Source: Brevibacillus laterosporus (GTDB lineage Bacteria; Bacillota; Bacilli; Brevibacillales; Brevibacillaceae). Taken from it: 64,000 nucleotides of DNA. The DNA is taken from the NCBI GenBank assembly GCA_007833815.1, contig CP033464.1:4210001-4274000 (forward strand), in the 5' to 3' direction. The notes beneath the pieces are model-generated. The model saw only the letters and a list, made by a program, of their open reading frames with translations. It ran no database searches and was not told the origin of the DNA. A program made the position numbers and the translations under genes. Within the stretch, counting starts at the first letter, position 1, and the number at the start of each line of letters is the position of its first letter. Below, piece by piece: positions 43,517 through 51,922 of the stretch.

Positions 43517-44491
43517 TTATGCTTGTCCTACTAATTCATGTCGAAAAAGCAAGTCACGCATTTCTTGGTTTTGTTCAATTTTCTCCATTAAATCAGGACA
43601 GATGCTCTCTGTTGATTCAATAGTCCACCCTGCTACTCTAGTGCCACATACAACCGCTTCTTGAAGGGATAAACCAGTAGAGAGTCCCATTACAATACCA
43701 GAGAAGTAGGCATCTCCTGCACCACTACAGTCTACCAGGTTCACTGGGAATACAGGCTGGTGACCCCGTGCGCCAGTCTTCTTATCATAAAATACAGAGC
43801 CTTTTTCACCCAACGTAATCACCATTTGTTGTAAGCCGGATGTATTCATGTAAGAAGTAAGTGCCACTAATTGAGCAGTAAGCTCCATGTTTGTAAAATC
43901 AACATCCAGGATTTTGTCCGCTTCATAATTATTACAAACAAAACAATCAAAATCATGTAGTAGCTCTGGATGTTCAAGCACAATCTCCATATTAGCTGGT
44001 AAACCATAGATTGGTTTGTTATGCTTTTTGGCCAGGCTCGTGATTAGAGCAATAATTTCGTGATTCAAGTCTAATTCAGTAATAATGTGCGAGGAAGCTT
44101 GAACGATTTCTTCTCCGCGGTCCTTAATCAATTGTTCCATTTGTTTCAAATCTGGCATTTGAGAGATAGAGCCTTGCAGTTCTCCAGTCTCATCCAAAAT
44201 AACCATCCACATTCCCATGCCACCATGCTTGGTATAATGAGAATAATCCGTGCTTACATTGGCTGCTTTCAAACGATTTTCAACATCTGGACCCATACCG
44301 GTTGTTTCAAGAACCGATACAAAAGCGGTTGGACAGCCCGCTCTTCCTAAATTTTCAGCGATGTTACGTCCTACTCCGCCATGAACAAACTGGACATTAC
44401 CTAGATTCCGGTTTTTGGCTTCATATGCTTGAAACGGAAATCCCTTCACATCCATAAAAACTGTTCCTAGAACAGAGAGAAAAAGACTCAT
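43517..44491 (-). CDS. PfkB-family carbohydrate/nucleoside kinase
   Basis: This 324-residue kinase has the ribokinase fold: an N-terminal GGVGRNIAENLGRAG (substrate loop), FDCFVCNNYEADKI, VITLGEKGSVFY and the signature DCSGAGDAYFSGIVMG with the catalytic Asp. It is close to the PfkB group that includes pseudouridine and ribose kinases, but the substrate is not determined. The ATG at 44491 is taken, with GTG at 44497 as an alternative. It stands alone. Confidence 0.88.
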   Translation of the reverse strand: MSLFLSVLGTVFMDVKGFPFQAYEAKNRNLGNVQFVHGGVGRNIAENLGRAGCPTAFVSVLETTGMGPDVENRLKAANVSTDYSHYTKHGGMGMWMVILDETGELQGSISQMPDLKQMEQLIKDRGEEIVQASSHIITELDLNHEIIALITSLAKKHNKPIYGLPANMEIVLEHPELLHDFDCFVCNNYEADKILDVDFTNMELTAQLVALTSYMNTSGLQQMVITLGEKGSVFYDKKTGARGHQPVFPVNLVDCSGAGDAYFSGIVMGLSTGLSLQEAVVCGTRVAGWTIESTESICPDLMEKIEQNQEMRDLLFRHELVGQA

Positions 44492-44700
44492 AATCACTAG
44501 ACCCCTGTCTTTGTATTGTTTTATCTCATGACCAATCCATATGCCATTTACGTTATTGTAATATTACCTTATTCGACAGCTTTCAACAATAGTTAAATGG
44601 CAAAGCTGCCTGACGTTTCTTGTTAATAGAACGAAAAAACATGGTTCTATGGTATACACACAAAGCATGTTATCCGGTGAATTTTAGTTCAAAAGTAAAA

Positions 44701-44738
44701 GAGCGAACAAGAAACAGATTACGTTTCTCCATTCGCTC
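44701..44738 (-). terminator. Terminator of the small basic-protein gene
   Basis: GAGCGAA (44701-44707) pairs with TTCGCTC (44732-44738), with an inner GAAAC/GTTTC. T-rich sequence follows on the minus strand. Confidence 0.75.
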
Positions 44739-44765
44739 ATTCCAAGCTTTTGTTTGTCTAAAATC

Positions 44766-44948
44766 CTATGAACCACCTGTGCGTCTGCGTTGGTTGTTAG
44801 GCTTCTTGTTGTTTTGCGTCTTTAGCACCTTTGTTGCTTGATTCCCTTTTTGAGAATCCTTTTCATGTGCCTGTTGCTTCTTTTGAGCTAATCTTTGCTT
44901 CATCGCTTCAGCTAGGCTAACTTTTTTTGGAGCTTGTTCTTCTGACAT
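44766..44948 (-). CDS. Small basic hydrophilic protein
   Basis: This 60-residue protein is highly charged and rich in Gln, Lys and Asn (LAEAMKQRLAQKKQQAHEKD; ending RRRTGGS). It is likely disordered apart from one helix. AGAAGGTG precedes the start and a terminator follows. I do not recognise a family. Small proteins of this type in Bacillales are often conserved without known function. Confidence 0.65.
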   Translation of the reverse strand: MSEEQAPKKVSLAEAMKQRLAQKKQQAHEKDSQKGNQATKVLKTQNNKKPNNQRRRTGGS

Positions 44949-45015
44949 AGATTTACACCTTCTTCATCTAAAACTACTTTCTATTGTATAGCTTTTTACG
45001 AAAGCGTTCAACATC

Positions 45016-46239
45016 CTATTTTTCTAACAACATATACAATTCATCTCGTGCATATTCAAGAATCTGTTCTAGGCTGTAACGAGATGCCGCGCCCCCTTGA
45101 GCTATCAACACATTACCTCCACCTTTCCCTTCAACACGTGGTAGAATGTGTTTTACCCAAGTATTCATTTCAACATGTGCTCCTGTGCCACATGCACAGA
45201 CAAATTGTTGCTTCACTCCACCCGTAATCAGGAGAACAATCGCATTCGTTGCTTGTCCAGTTATGAGCTGAGCTACTTTTTGTAACTCTGTCAAAGGACG
45301 CTCTTCATACAATTGCGTAATTAATATCCGATCATGAAGTTCCTCAGCTGAACTGAGCAACTGGTCTCTTTCATATGTCAACAACTCTTCTTTTACTTGT
45401 AAAAGCTCTTCGGTTAATCGTTTCTGTTCCTCTTGTACTCGTAAAACAGCCTCAAGCAAACCAGCTTCATTGGTTTGTAAAACACGACTCACTTGTCGAA
45501 GTAAAGCATGTTTATGATGCAATAAATCCATCGTTCGCTTGCCTACTGTAAACTCTAAACGGATATGTCCCTTATGCTTTTCCCATTGTAAAATAAGGAT
45601 CGGACCTACTTCACCTGTGCGATTAGGATGTGTTCCTCCACAAGGATTGTAGTCAAAATCAGGTATAATAACCAAGCGAATATCTTCCTCAACGGTCGAC
45701 TTTTTACGAAGCGGATATTTCTCCAGCTCTTCTTCATTCACAAAACGGGCAGTAATATCTCGATTCTCAAACACGATTTGATTAGCACAGGTTTCTGCTT
45801 CTTTAGCCATCTCATCGGTCAATTCTTTGATATCTAGATCGATCGTACATGTTTCTTGACCTAAATGAAAGCTGATGGTAGTCGCCTTACATTCCTCTGC
45901 AAAAGCTGCCGATAAAATATGTTGCCCCGCATGTTGTTGCATATGATCGAAGCGTCGCTCCCAATCAATCTTCATCTGCATCTGTTTTTGATCAGAAGTG
46001 AGCGGAGTGTCTAGTTGATGCCAGATAACTCCATCTCGCTCTTCCACATCTAGTACCTTCTGTTTTCCTATGTATCCTGTATCGTGCGGCTGACCTCCAC
46101 CTGTTGGATAAAATATAGTTTGGTCAAACACAACCCAGTTTTTTTGACATTCATCGGTGATTTGCTGCAAGACGGTTGCTGTACATTCCCGCCAATAAGG
46201 ATTTTGATAATAGAGTTTTGCTGTCGCTGAGATTAACAT
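45016..46239 (-). CDS. Stand-alone alanyl-tRNA editing hydrolase (AlaX-like)
   Basis: This 407-residue enzyme removes Ser or Gly wrongly attached to tRNA-Ala. It lacks the aminoacylation domain of AlaRS. The editing domain has the zinc ligands HxxxH in QQHAGQHILSAAF and a Cys/His pair in NPCGGTHPNRTGEVG. A coiled region (RVQEEQKRLTEELLQVKEEL) leads to a DHHA1 domain with GGKGGGN-like GKGGGNVLIAQGG. This is the AlaX-L architecture. The ATG at 46239 follows GGAGG by ten bases. Confidence 0.9.
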   Translation of the reverse strand: MLISATAKLYYQNPYWRECTATVLQQITDECQKNWVVFDQTIFYPTGGGQPHDTGYIGKQKVLDVEERDGVIWHQLDTPLTSDQKQMQMKIDWERRFDHMQQHAGQHILSAAFAEECKATTISFHLGQETCTIDLDIKELTDEMAKEAETCANQIVFENRDITARFVNEEELEKYPLRKKSTVEEDIRLVIIPDFDYNPCGGTHPNRTGEVGPILILQWEKHKGHIRLEFTVGKRTMDLLHHKHALLRQVSRVLQTNEAGLLEAVLRVQEEQKRLTEELLQVKEELLTYERDQLLSSAEELHDRILITQLYEERPLTELQKVAQLITGQATNAIVLLITGGVKQQFVCACGTGAHVEMNTWVKHILPRVEGKGGGNVLIAQGGAASRYSLEQILEYARDELYMLLEK

Positions 46240-46618
46240 GCTTCTCACACCTCCGCTTCTATTATAGAGGGAACAGAGTGAAAAGAGCAAAAGTACTGAA
46301 ACCTGAAAGAAAAAGTTGGTAGCTTTTGGTTGCAAATAATTGAGTTATAACTAAGACATAAGGATCTACCAACACGAAGACAAAAGCAACCATTGCAGCA
46401 ATCCTAGCAGGAACGATGTTTAAGGGAAAAGTATATGATTTCCGTAAAATCATTCAAATTAGATTAAAAATCATACATAATTACCAAAAATCATAAATAC
46501 AATTTTATCCATAAACAAAATGATCTTGTTTGAACAAAATGGCCCATTGAACTACTCTATCCAACTAAAAAGATCTCTTACATTCCATGTGAAAATAATA
46601 GGAAATGAGGTTATTCTT
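46240..46618. other. Intergenic region between divergent genes
   Basis: No gene is supported. The stretch is AT-rich from 46450 on and likely holds promoters for alaX and the acyl-CoA ligase. A plus frame reading KATIAAILAGTMFKGKVYDF (about 46386-46450) has no start and no family I recognise. Confidence 0.4.
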
Positions 46619-48133
46619 ATGTATTCATTGCAAGAAATACTCAAACTTCGCGCTGAGCTAACCCCTAATTTGGAAGCGCTCGTTAGTGGTCCGATTCGCT
46701 ATTCGTTTCAAATCTATTACGAAAGAGTAAATCAATTGGCACACTATTTACTGGAATTGGGCTTAAAAAAAGGGGACCGGGTTGCAATTTTGTGTAAAAA
46801 CAATCATCCTTATCCAACCATCATGATGGCAGCATTAAAAATCGGGGCAATTGTTGTTCCATTAAATCTTCATTATTCCTTCTATGAATTAGAAGGTATC
46901 GTAAAAAGTTCCCAGCCGAAGATCCTCTTCTACGACCAAGAATTTGGAGAAGTCCTTCCTGATATGCAGCTAATCCCCTTCTTCATACTGGTAGGAGCGG
47001 GAATCGATACCTCTACAACGTTTGATGAAATCTTTACGGGCCGCTACCCTGCCACGGAACCTTCTGTTACCGTCAGCGAAAGCGATACGGCCTTTTACAT
47101 GTTTACTTCTGGTACCACTGGTAATCCAAAAGCTTGCGAGCTCATCCATCGTGCTTTCTCCCAATCCCTTAAAGAGGTTTTTTCCTATTCCACTTCTTAT
47201 AAAAATGAACGGTTCCTTGCCGTACATCATCTCTATCATTTAAGTTCTGTGTATAACATGCTATACAGTATCGTCTCTGGAACTACGATGGTCTTTTTAT
47301 CTGATTTAAACCCAGCAAAGATTTGGAATATGATTGATAAAGAGAAAATTACCATGATGTTTGCCTTTCCATATGTTTATACCTACATGCTGCAAGAATT
47401 TAAAAGGAGTCAGAGAAAAAAGACATCACTAAAAATAGCCAGCACAGGGGGTACAAAAGTACCATCAATTTTAATCAATCATTATAACGAACTCGGAATT
47501 TCAATGACAGCCGGATATGGTTGCACAGAAGGGTTGGGAATTAGCCATTATTCTCCTGAAATGGGTCTAGAAAAAGCCGAATCGGCTGGAATGATAATCC
47601 CAAATGTTGAATGTAAAATCGTCCATCCCCAAACAGGAGAAGAGCTTTCTGTAGGAGAAATTGGGGAAATCGCTATAAAAAGCCCCTATGTATTCAAAGG
47701 CTATTGGAAAAATCCTGAAGCCACAAAAAAGGTGTTAAGAGAAGGATGGCTACATACCGGCGATAGTGGCAAATTAGATGAGGATGGTTTCTTATATATT
47801 TTAGGGCGATATAAGGATGTCATTGTATCTGGTGGAAGAAATGTATATCCCGATCAGGTAGAAGAAGTTATTTTGCAAATTCCGCAGGTACTAGAAGCAG
47901 CGGTCATTGCTGTTCCAGACGAGGTTTTGGGGGAAATTCCACGTGCCTATCTTGTGAAGGAAGCGGGGAGTATTCTTTTAGAAGATAAGATACACGAATA
48001 CTGTAAGCAAAGACTTGCCAGTTATAAGATCCCACAGATTAGATTTACTAATGCTCTGCCGAAAAATAGTTTAGGAAAAGTGTTAAAAAAATTCTTAAAA
48101 GAACAAGCACTTGTCATGGAAAATAAGCAATAA
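46619..48133 (+). CDS. Acyl-CoA ligase (class I adenylate-forming)
   Basis: This 504-residue ANL-superfamily enzyme activates a carboxylic acid with ATP and CoA. Marks are FTSGTTGNPKACEL (P-loop), AGYGCTEGLG (A5), WLHTGDSGKLDEDGF, LGRYKDVIVSGGRNVYPDQV and the late catalytic Lys in LPKNSLGKVLKK. The substrate is uncertain; the layout fits medium- or long-chain fatty-acid CoA ligases. The ATG at 46619 follows GAGG. The longer frame from 46520 has no site. It ends in a strong terminator and stands alone. Confidence 0.9.
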   Translation: MYSLQEILKLRAELTPNLEALVSGPIRYSFQIYYERVNQLAHYLLELGLKKGDRVAILCKNNHPYPTIMMAALKIGAIVVPLNLHYSFYELEGIVKSSQPKILFYDQEFGEVLPDMQLIPFFILVGAGIDTSTTFDEIFTGRYPATEPSVTVSESDTAFYMFTSGTTGNPKACELIHRAFSQSLKEVFSYSTSYKNERFLAVHHLYHLSSVYNMLYSIVSGTTMVFLSDLNPAKIWNMIDKEKITMMFAFPYVYTYMLQEFKRSQRKKTSLKIASTGGTKVPSILINHYNELGISMTAGYGCTEGLGISHYSPEMGLEKAESAGMIIPNVECKIVHPQTGEELSVGEIGEIAIKSPYVFKGYWKNPEATKKVLREGWLHTGDSGKLDEDGFLYILGRYKDVIVSGGRNVYPDQVEEVILQIPQVLEAAVIAVPDEVLGEIPRAYLVKEAGSILLEDKIHEYCKQRLASYKIPQIRFTNALPKNSLGKVLKKFLKEQALVMENKQ

Positions 48134-48284
48134 AAGCCAGTTGGCGTGTGCAGAAATTTTCGATTACTTATGCGAAAAAATGCCATGGGGAAATTTTTAT
48201 GAAAGGATTGGTTCCTCTGTAACGATATGCTTTCATGGACACACAGAGAACTGCACCGACGTTCTCTTCTTTACGATTTCTTAT

Positions 48285-48331
48285 AAAAACTTGGTAACTT
48301 GAAGAGTCTCCTCTTATGTTATCAAGTTTTT
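48285..48331 (+). terminator. Terminator of the acyl-CoA ligase gene
   Basis: AAAAACTTGGTAAC (48285-48298) pairs with GTTATCAAGTTTTT (48318-48331) with one mismatch-type pair. T-rich sequence follows. Confidence 0.75.
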
Positions 48332-48461
48332 CTTTTAAGGACAGGGCAAACTAATGAATACATTGTTACAAAAATGTGTTAAAATTGTGTTATTATAAGA
48401 AAGACACAAAGATTTCACTTGTTTTCTTTCATCACTTTTACTCTCAAAGGGAGGTTCCCAT
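48332..48461 (+). promoter_or_regulatory. Leader of the 26-residue TM peptide gene
   Basis: AT-rich DNA with several TTGTTA and TATTAT words near 48365-48398 likely holds a sigma-A promoter. The exact boxes cannot be picked with confidence. AAAGGGAGG at 48446-48454 is the ribosome site. Confidence 0.35.
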
Positions 48462-48542
48462 ATGTTTACACTCCTGATTTCTATCTTTATTTTAGCCATT
48501 GGAGGCGTTTTCTTTTTGTTTGGCCCAAAAAGAAGCTCTTAA
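48462..48542 (+). CDS. 26-residue single-TM peptide
   Basis: A very short gene encodes MFTLLISIFILAIGGVFFLF followed by GPKRSS. One hydrophobic helix fills most of it and a basic tail would stay in the cytoplasm. AAAGGGAGG lies at the proper distance before the ATG, and a terminator-like hairpin follows. Such peptides may modulate a membrane complex, act as a type I toxin, or be forespore proteins. Nothing here decides which. Confidence 0.6.
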   Translation: MFTLLISIFILAIGGVFFLFGPKRSS

Positions 48543-48599
48543 ACTCTACTATGTGATTCCATGTCATGATTTCCTTTTATTTCCTGCAATTCCTTCCTA

Positions 48600-48627
48600 A
48601 CTGCTTCTCTTTAGAGAGCAGTTTTTT
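48600..48627 (+). terminator. Terminator after the TM peptide gene
   Basis: ACTGC/GCAGT arms with an inner TCTC/GAGA are followed by six T at 48622-48627. Confidence 0.75.
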
Positions 48628-48659
48628 GTTTTTTCCTCTATTAGATATGGATTTATAAA

Positions 48660-48700
48660 AACATCCCGTAATCACTTCTCTAGTGACAAGACGGGATGTT
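48660..48700 (-). terminator. Terminator of the ykfBC unit
   Basis: AACATCCCGT (48660-48669) pairs perfectly with ACGGGATGTT (48691-48700). An inner TCACT/AGTGA adds stability. T-rich sequence follows on the minus strand. Confidence 0.85.
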
Positions 48701-48747
48701 CGATTTATTCAATCTATACAGAACAGAGAAGGCTTGTTGCATGTTCG

Positions 48748-49728
48748 CTAGTTGGCATGAATGACAACAGGTTCTGCTAAATGCCAGTACCTGCTGGCAA
48801 TACATAATTCTGGCTCATACTCAGGATGGCCCTTAATCTCTAGTTCTTCCACGCATCTGCCTGTCTTGGGGGCATGAATCATACGGGTACCTCCAAGGGA
48901 GATAGCTACGTGATGAACAGCGCCCTTCCCTTGATCATAAGCAAAAAACAGCAAATCTCCCGGCTGTGCCTGGTCAAGCGGTACCTCCAAGCCAAATCTA
49001 GCCTGATTGGAAGCATCGCGCGGAATAATTTTACCAAATGCTTTGTGCATCGAGTAGGCAAATCCAGAACAATCATAGCCAAAAGAAGAGGCTCCAGCCC
49101 ACAGATAGGGCAAACCAAGAAATTGCTTACCTGCTTGCACAATGAGCTCTCCAGACACATCAACTTTCTCATTACGTTTACGGATGGCAACATCTGCTTG
49201 TTTCAGCCATCGATCTCCGATTGGTGTTAGTACTCGTACCCACATATCTTCTTGTTCGACGACAGGCAGTGCAGTTAAATAGCTTAATTCTACCCCTATT
49301 GCTTTATCACCAACGTCTTTGCTAGTACATGTCTTTTCAACATACATATGCGCTTTGCTCACTTGTACGATAGCAATTAACTCATCTGGTGTAGGTATAG
49401 GCCAATTAACAAGGGCTAGTTGATTACGCGGCATCCAACCAGGATAACCATTCTCATTTTTTAGAGAAGGCTGATCACTAACGAGCACTTTGATCCAAGC
49501 TTCGGTCTCTTCTTCTACTTGAACAATCGTTCCAAACAATATCTGCGTCTGTGTTTTGTTTGTGTCACATAATTCCAATCGCTCATTATAACCAAGAACA
49601 CTCAACCACTCAGGAAGTTTAGTAGGATTTTGCAAGGCAAGCTGATCCAACTCACGTGGTGAATCAGGAGATGTCCAAAGAGTTGCTACATTTACACTTA
49701 CGACATACTGCTGTTCGCTTTTACTCAT
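48748..49728 (-). CDS. ykfC: YkfC-like gamma-D-glutamyl-L-diamino acid endopeptidase
   Basis: This 326-residue C40 peptidase has two SH3-like regions (about 5-105 and 110-200) and a C-terminal NlpC/P60 domain. The catalytic Cys is in GYDCSGFAYSMHKAF and the His in HHVAISLGG. This matches YkfC, which cuts L-Ala-gamma-D-Glu from diaminopimelate in imported murein peptides. There is no signal peptide, which fits a cytoplasmic role. The ATG overlaps the ykfB stop (ATGA), and GGAGG sits inside the end of ykfB. Confidence 0.93.
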   Translation of the reverse strand: MSKSEQQYVVSVNVATLWTSPDSPRELDQLALQNPTKLPEWLSVLGYNERLELCDTNKTQTQILFGTIVQVEEETEAWIKVLVSDQPSLKNENGYPGWMPRNQLALVNWPIPTPDELIAIVQVSKAHMYVEKTCTSKDVGDKAIGVELSYLTALPVVEQEDMWVRVLTPIGDRWLKQADVAIRKRNEKVDVSGELIVQAGKQFLGLPYLWAGASSFGYDCSGFAYSMHKAFGKIIPRDASNQARFGLEVPLDQAQPGDLLFFAYDQGKGAVHHVAISLGGTRMIHAPKTGRCVEELEIKGHPEYEPELCIASRYWHLAEPVVIHAN

Positions 49729-50816
49729 GTTGGTTCTACCTCCAATACATCTGTAATGCCTAATCCAGGAGCATCGGTTACTTTCATCAAGCGCCCCTCA
49801 TAAATGACGCCACCTTTAACTGTATCATGCTGTAGCATCAATGGCGCATCAAAGTCAAAACGGGTAATATTTTTCTTACTTGCAGCAAAATGAGCTGCCG
49901 CAGTAATTCCTAATCTGGTTTCAATCATACTACCCACCATGCACTCCACACCGCATAACTCAGCCAATTGATTAATCTGTTGGGCTTTGTAGATGCCGCC
50001 GGCTTTCATTAATTTGATATTGATCAAATCTGCGGCTCGTTTTGTTAGTACTTCGTAAGCTTGCAAGGGACCAAACACACTTTCATCAGCCATGATTAGT
50101 GTATCCACATGGTCCGTGACCATCTTTAGACCCTCAATATCATGCGCTTTAACTGGCTGTTCTACTAATTCAATACCCAATCCCATCTCTTCCATTTTGC
50201 GAATGGAGTAGATCGCCTCCTTAGCTCCCCAACCTTGATTAGCATCCAGTCTAATTTTTACTTGTTTGCCGACACGGTTGCGAATTTCCTGAATACGAAT
50301 GATATCATTTTCAATCTTATCTTTACCTACCTTAATTTTAAGTGTATCAAATCCCGCTTGCAAATAGGCAACAGCGTCTTCTCCCATCTCTTGAGGCGAG
50401 TTTACACTGACCGTATAATCGGTCTCCATACTGTTGCGATATCCTCCTAAAAACTGATACAACGGCATTTGGGCTTTTTGTGATACTAAATCGTAAATAG
50501 CCATATCTACTGCGGCTTTGGCACTGTTGTTACCCACAATGCAACCATGCAACGTATGAAAGATATCTTCATAGTTAGACAAAGATTTTCCGACTAATTG
50601 GGGACGAATAATACACAAGATAGCGCCCTCAATGCTATCGAGACTATCACCAGTGATGACCACAGTTGCAGGAGCTTCACCAAAGCCATGCCATCCATTA
50701 TCAGTCGTCACTTTTACAATGATCGATTCTGAAGTAATCACCGTTCTCAAGGCTGTTTTAAAAGGTTTAATCAGCGGCACAAATTGCCGTTTGATCTCTA
50801 TGTCAGTAATAATCAT
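49725..50816 (-). CDS. ykfB: L-Ala-D/L-Glu epimerase (YkfB)
   Basis: This 363-residue enolase-superfamily enzyme turns L-Ala-D-Glu into L-Ala-L-Glu, so that murein dipeptides can be cleaved by ordinary peptidases. It follows B. subtilis YkfB closely, with the catalytic Lys pair in LKIKVGKD and NIKLMKAGG and the metal-binding Asp/Glu/Asp in LDANQGW, LVEQP and MADESVF. TALRTV near the start is also shared. A strong GGAGG precedes the ATG. It lies 102 bases after an ABC permease gene and overlaps ykfC by four bases. Confidence 0.94.
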   Translation of the reverse strand: MIITDIEIKRQFVPLIKPFKTALRTVITSESIIVKVTTDNGWHGFGEAPATVVITGDSLDSIEGAILCIIRPQLVGKSLSNYEDIFHTLHGCIVGNNSAKAAVDMAIYDLVSQKAQMPLYQFLGGYRNSMETDYTVSVNSPQEMGEDAVAYLQAGFDTLKIKVGKDKIENDIIRIQEIRNRVGKQVKIRLDANQGWGAKEAIYSIRKMEEMGLGIELVEQPVKAHDIEGLKMVTDHVDTLIMADESVFGPLQAYEVLTKRAADLINIKLMKAGGIYKAQQINQLAELCGVECMVGSMIETRLGITAAAHFAASKKNITRFDFDAPLMLQHDTVKGGVIYEGRLMKVTDAPGLGITDVLEVEPT

Positions 50817-50880
50817 GAGAAACCTCCAGTTGTTAGAATTATGGAATACTTCAGTAAATTACACGTTAATTAATATCCGT

Positions 50881-50889
50881 AGTATACCA
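50881..50889 (-). promoter_or_regulatory. Possible extended -10 promoter of ykfB
   Basis: On the minus strand TGGTATACT (50889-50881) fits the extended -10 TGnTATAAT with one mismatch. It lies in the gap between the ABC permease and ykfB. If active it would let ykfBC escape the upstream riboswitch. Confidence 0.35.
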
Positions 50890-50918
50890 AAATTCCCTGG
50901 GTTCGCCCATCCAAAACC

Positions 50919-51920
50919 TTATTGAGAACGATGTCTCAACTGATAGTAGGTAGCTGACAATGCCAAAATTAACACTGTACCCTTTACAATATCATGTGCG
51001 TAATAAGGTAAATTCAGCATCGTCAAAGCATTCAAGAGTACACCAATCAATACAGCACCTACAAAAGTCCCCCCGACATTTGGTTTACCTGCGCCTAACA
51101 CGGAGTATCCCACAAAGGCTGCTGCGACGGCATCCATTAATAGAGGAGCGCCTCCATCCACTTGACCTGTACCGATACGCGCTGTCATCAGAACCCCGGC
51201 CAATCCACAAAAGAGTCCAGATAACAGATAAGCTAACACTCGATAGCGATCAACCGGAATCCCCGACAGACGAGCCGCTTCTCGGTTGCCACCAATCGCA
51301 TAGAGCAATCGTCCGTAACGCGTGTAATGTAGAAAAATATACACCAACACCACAGCTACTATCATGATGATAACGGCGATCGGAATGTTAGCAATTGTTC
51401 CTTGTCCAATTTTTAAAAAGGTCGGGGAAATCGTGCCTGGTGCTGTCGTCTGATCTGGCATCACCATTTTAGAAGTAATGGAGTAACCTTTCGTATAGAC
51501 CAGATGAATTCCTTTCACAATGTAGAGAGCTGCTAACGTTGCTAACAAGTCAGGAATTCTAACTTTTACTACAAGATATGCATTGAACAATCCAATGAGA
51601 CCACCAACCAGTATCGGTACCAAGACAGCGAGCCAAATGCTTTGTTCAAACCAAACCATAATGGATGCCGACACGACGGAAGCTAATGATACGATAGATC
51701 CTACTGACATATCAAAGCCATTTACAATTAAAGTAAAAGTGACCCCGATAGCTACCAATGTAACGATAGATATAGAATGTAAGATGCCTGTGATATTGTT
51801 GAACGTGAAAAAATACTCATTTACAATGCTAAAAAAAATGATAATGAACGCAATAAATCCTAACGTTCCATATCGAAAAAGGATGTGCAAGAGTTTTTCT
51901 TTACCTGTTTCTTGTGCCAT
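50919..51920 (-). CDS. CUT2-type sugar/nucleoside ABC permease
   Basis: This 333-residue RbsC-like permease has about nine or ten membrane helices and the EAA-like loop YAIGGNREAARLSGIPVDRY that docks to the ATPase. VNGFDMSVGSIVSLAS near the N-terminus is typical of ribose/galactose permeases. It is encoded just after its ATPase (2 bases apart) and binding protein. The transported compound is unknown. Regulation by the S-box upstream points to a sulfur-related ligand such as a methylthio-sugar or nucleoside. Confidence 0.92.
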   Translation of the reverse strand: MAQETGKEKLLHILFRYGTLGFIAFIIIFFSIVNEYFFTFNNITGILHSISIVTLVAIGVTFTLIVNGFDMSVGSIVSLASVVSASIMVWFEQSIWLAVLVPILVGGLIGLFNAYLVVKVRIPDLLATLAALYIVKGIHLVYTKGYSITSKMVMPDQTTAPGTISPTFLKIGQGTIANIPIAVIIMIVAVVLVYIFLHYTRYGRLLYAIGGNREAARLSGIPVDRYRVLAYLLSGLFCGLAGVLMTARIGTGQVDGGAPLLMDAVAAAFVGYSVLGAGKPNVGGTFVGAVLIGVLLNALTMLNLPYYAHDIVKGTVLILALSATYYQLRHRSQ

Positions 51921-51922
51921 TG

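Noticed and set aside
46262-46453. Hydrophobic minus-strand frame upstream of alaX
   Set aside because: It has no ribosome site, overlaps the alaX leader and shows no family motif.
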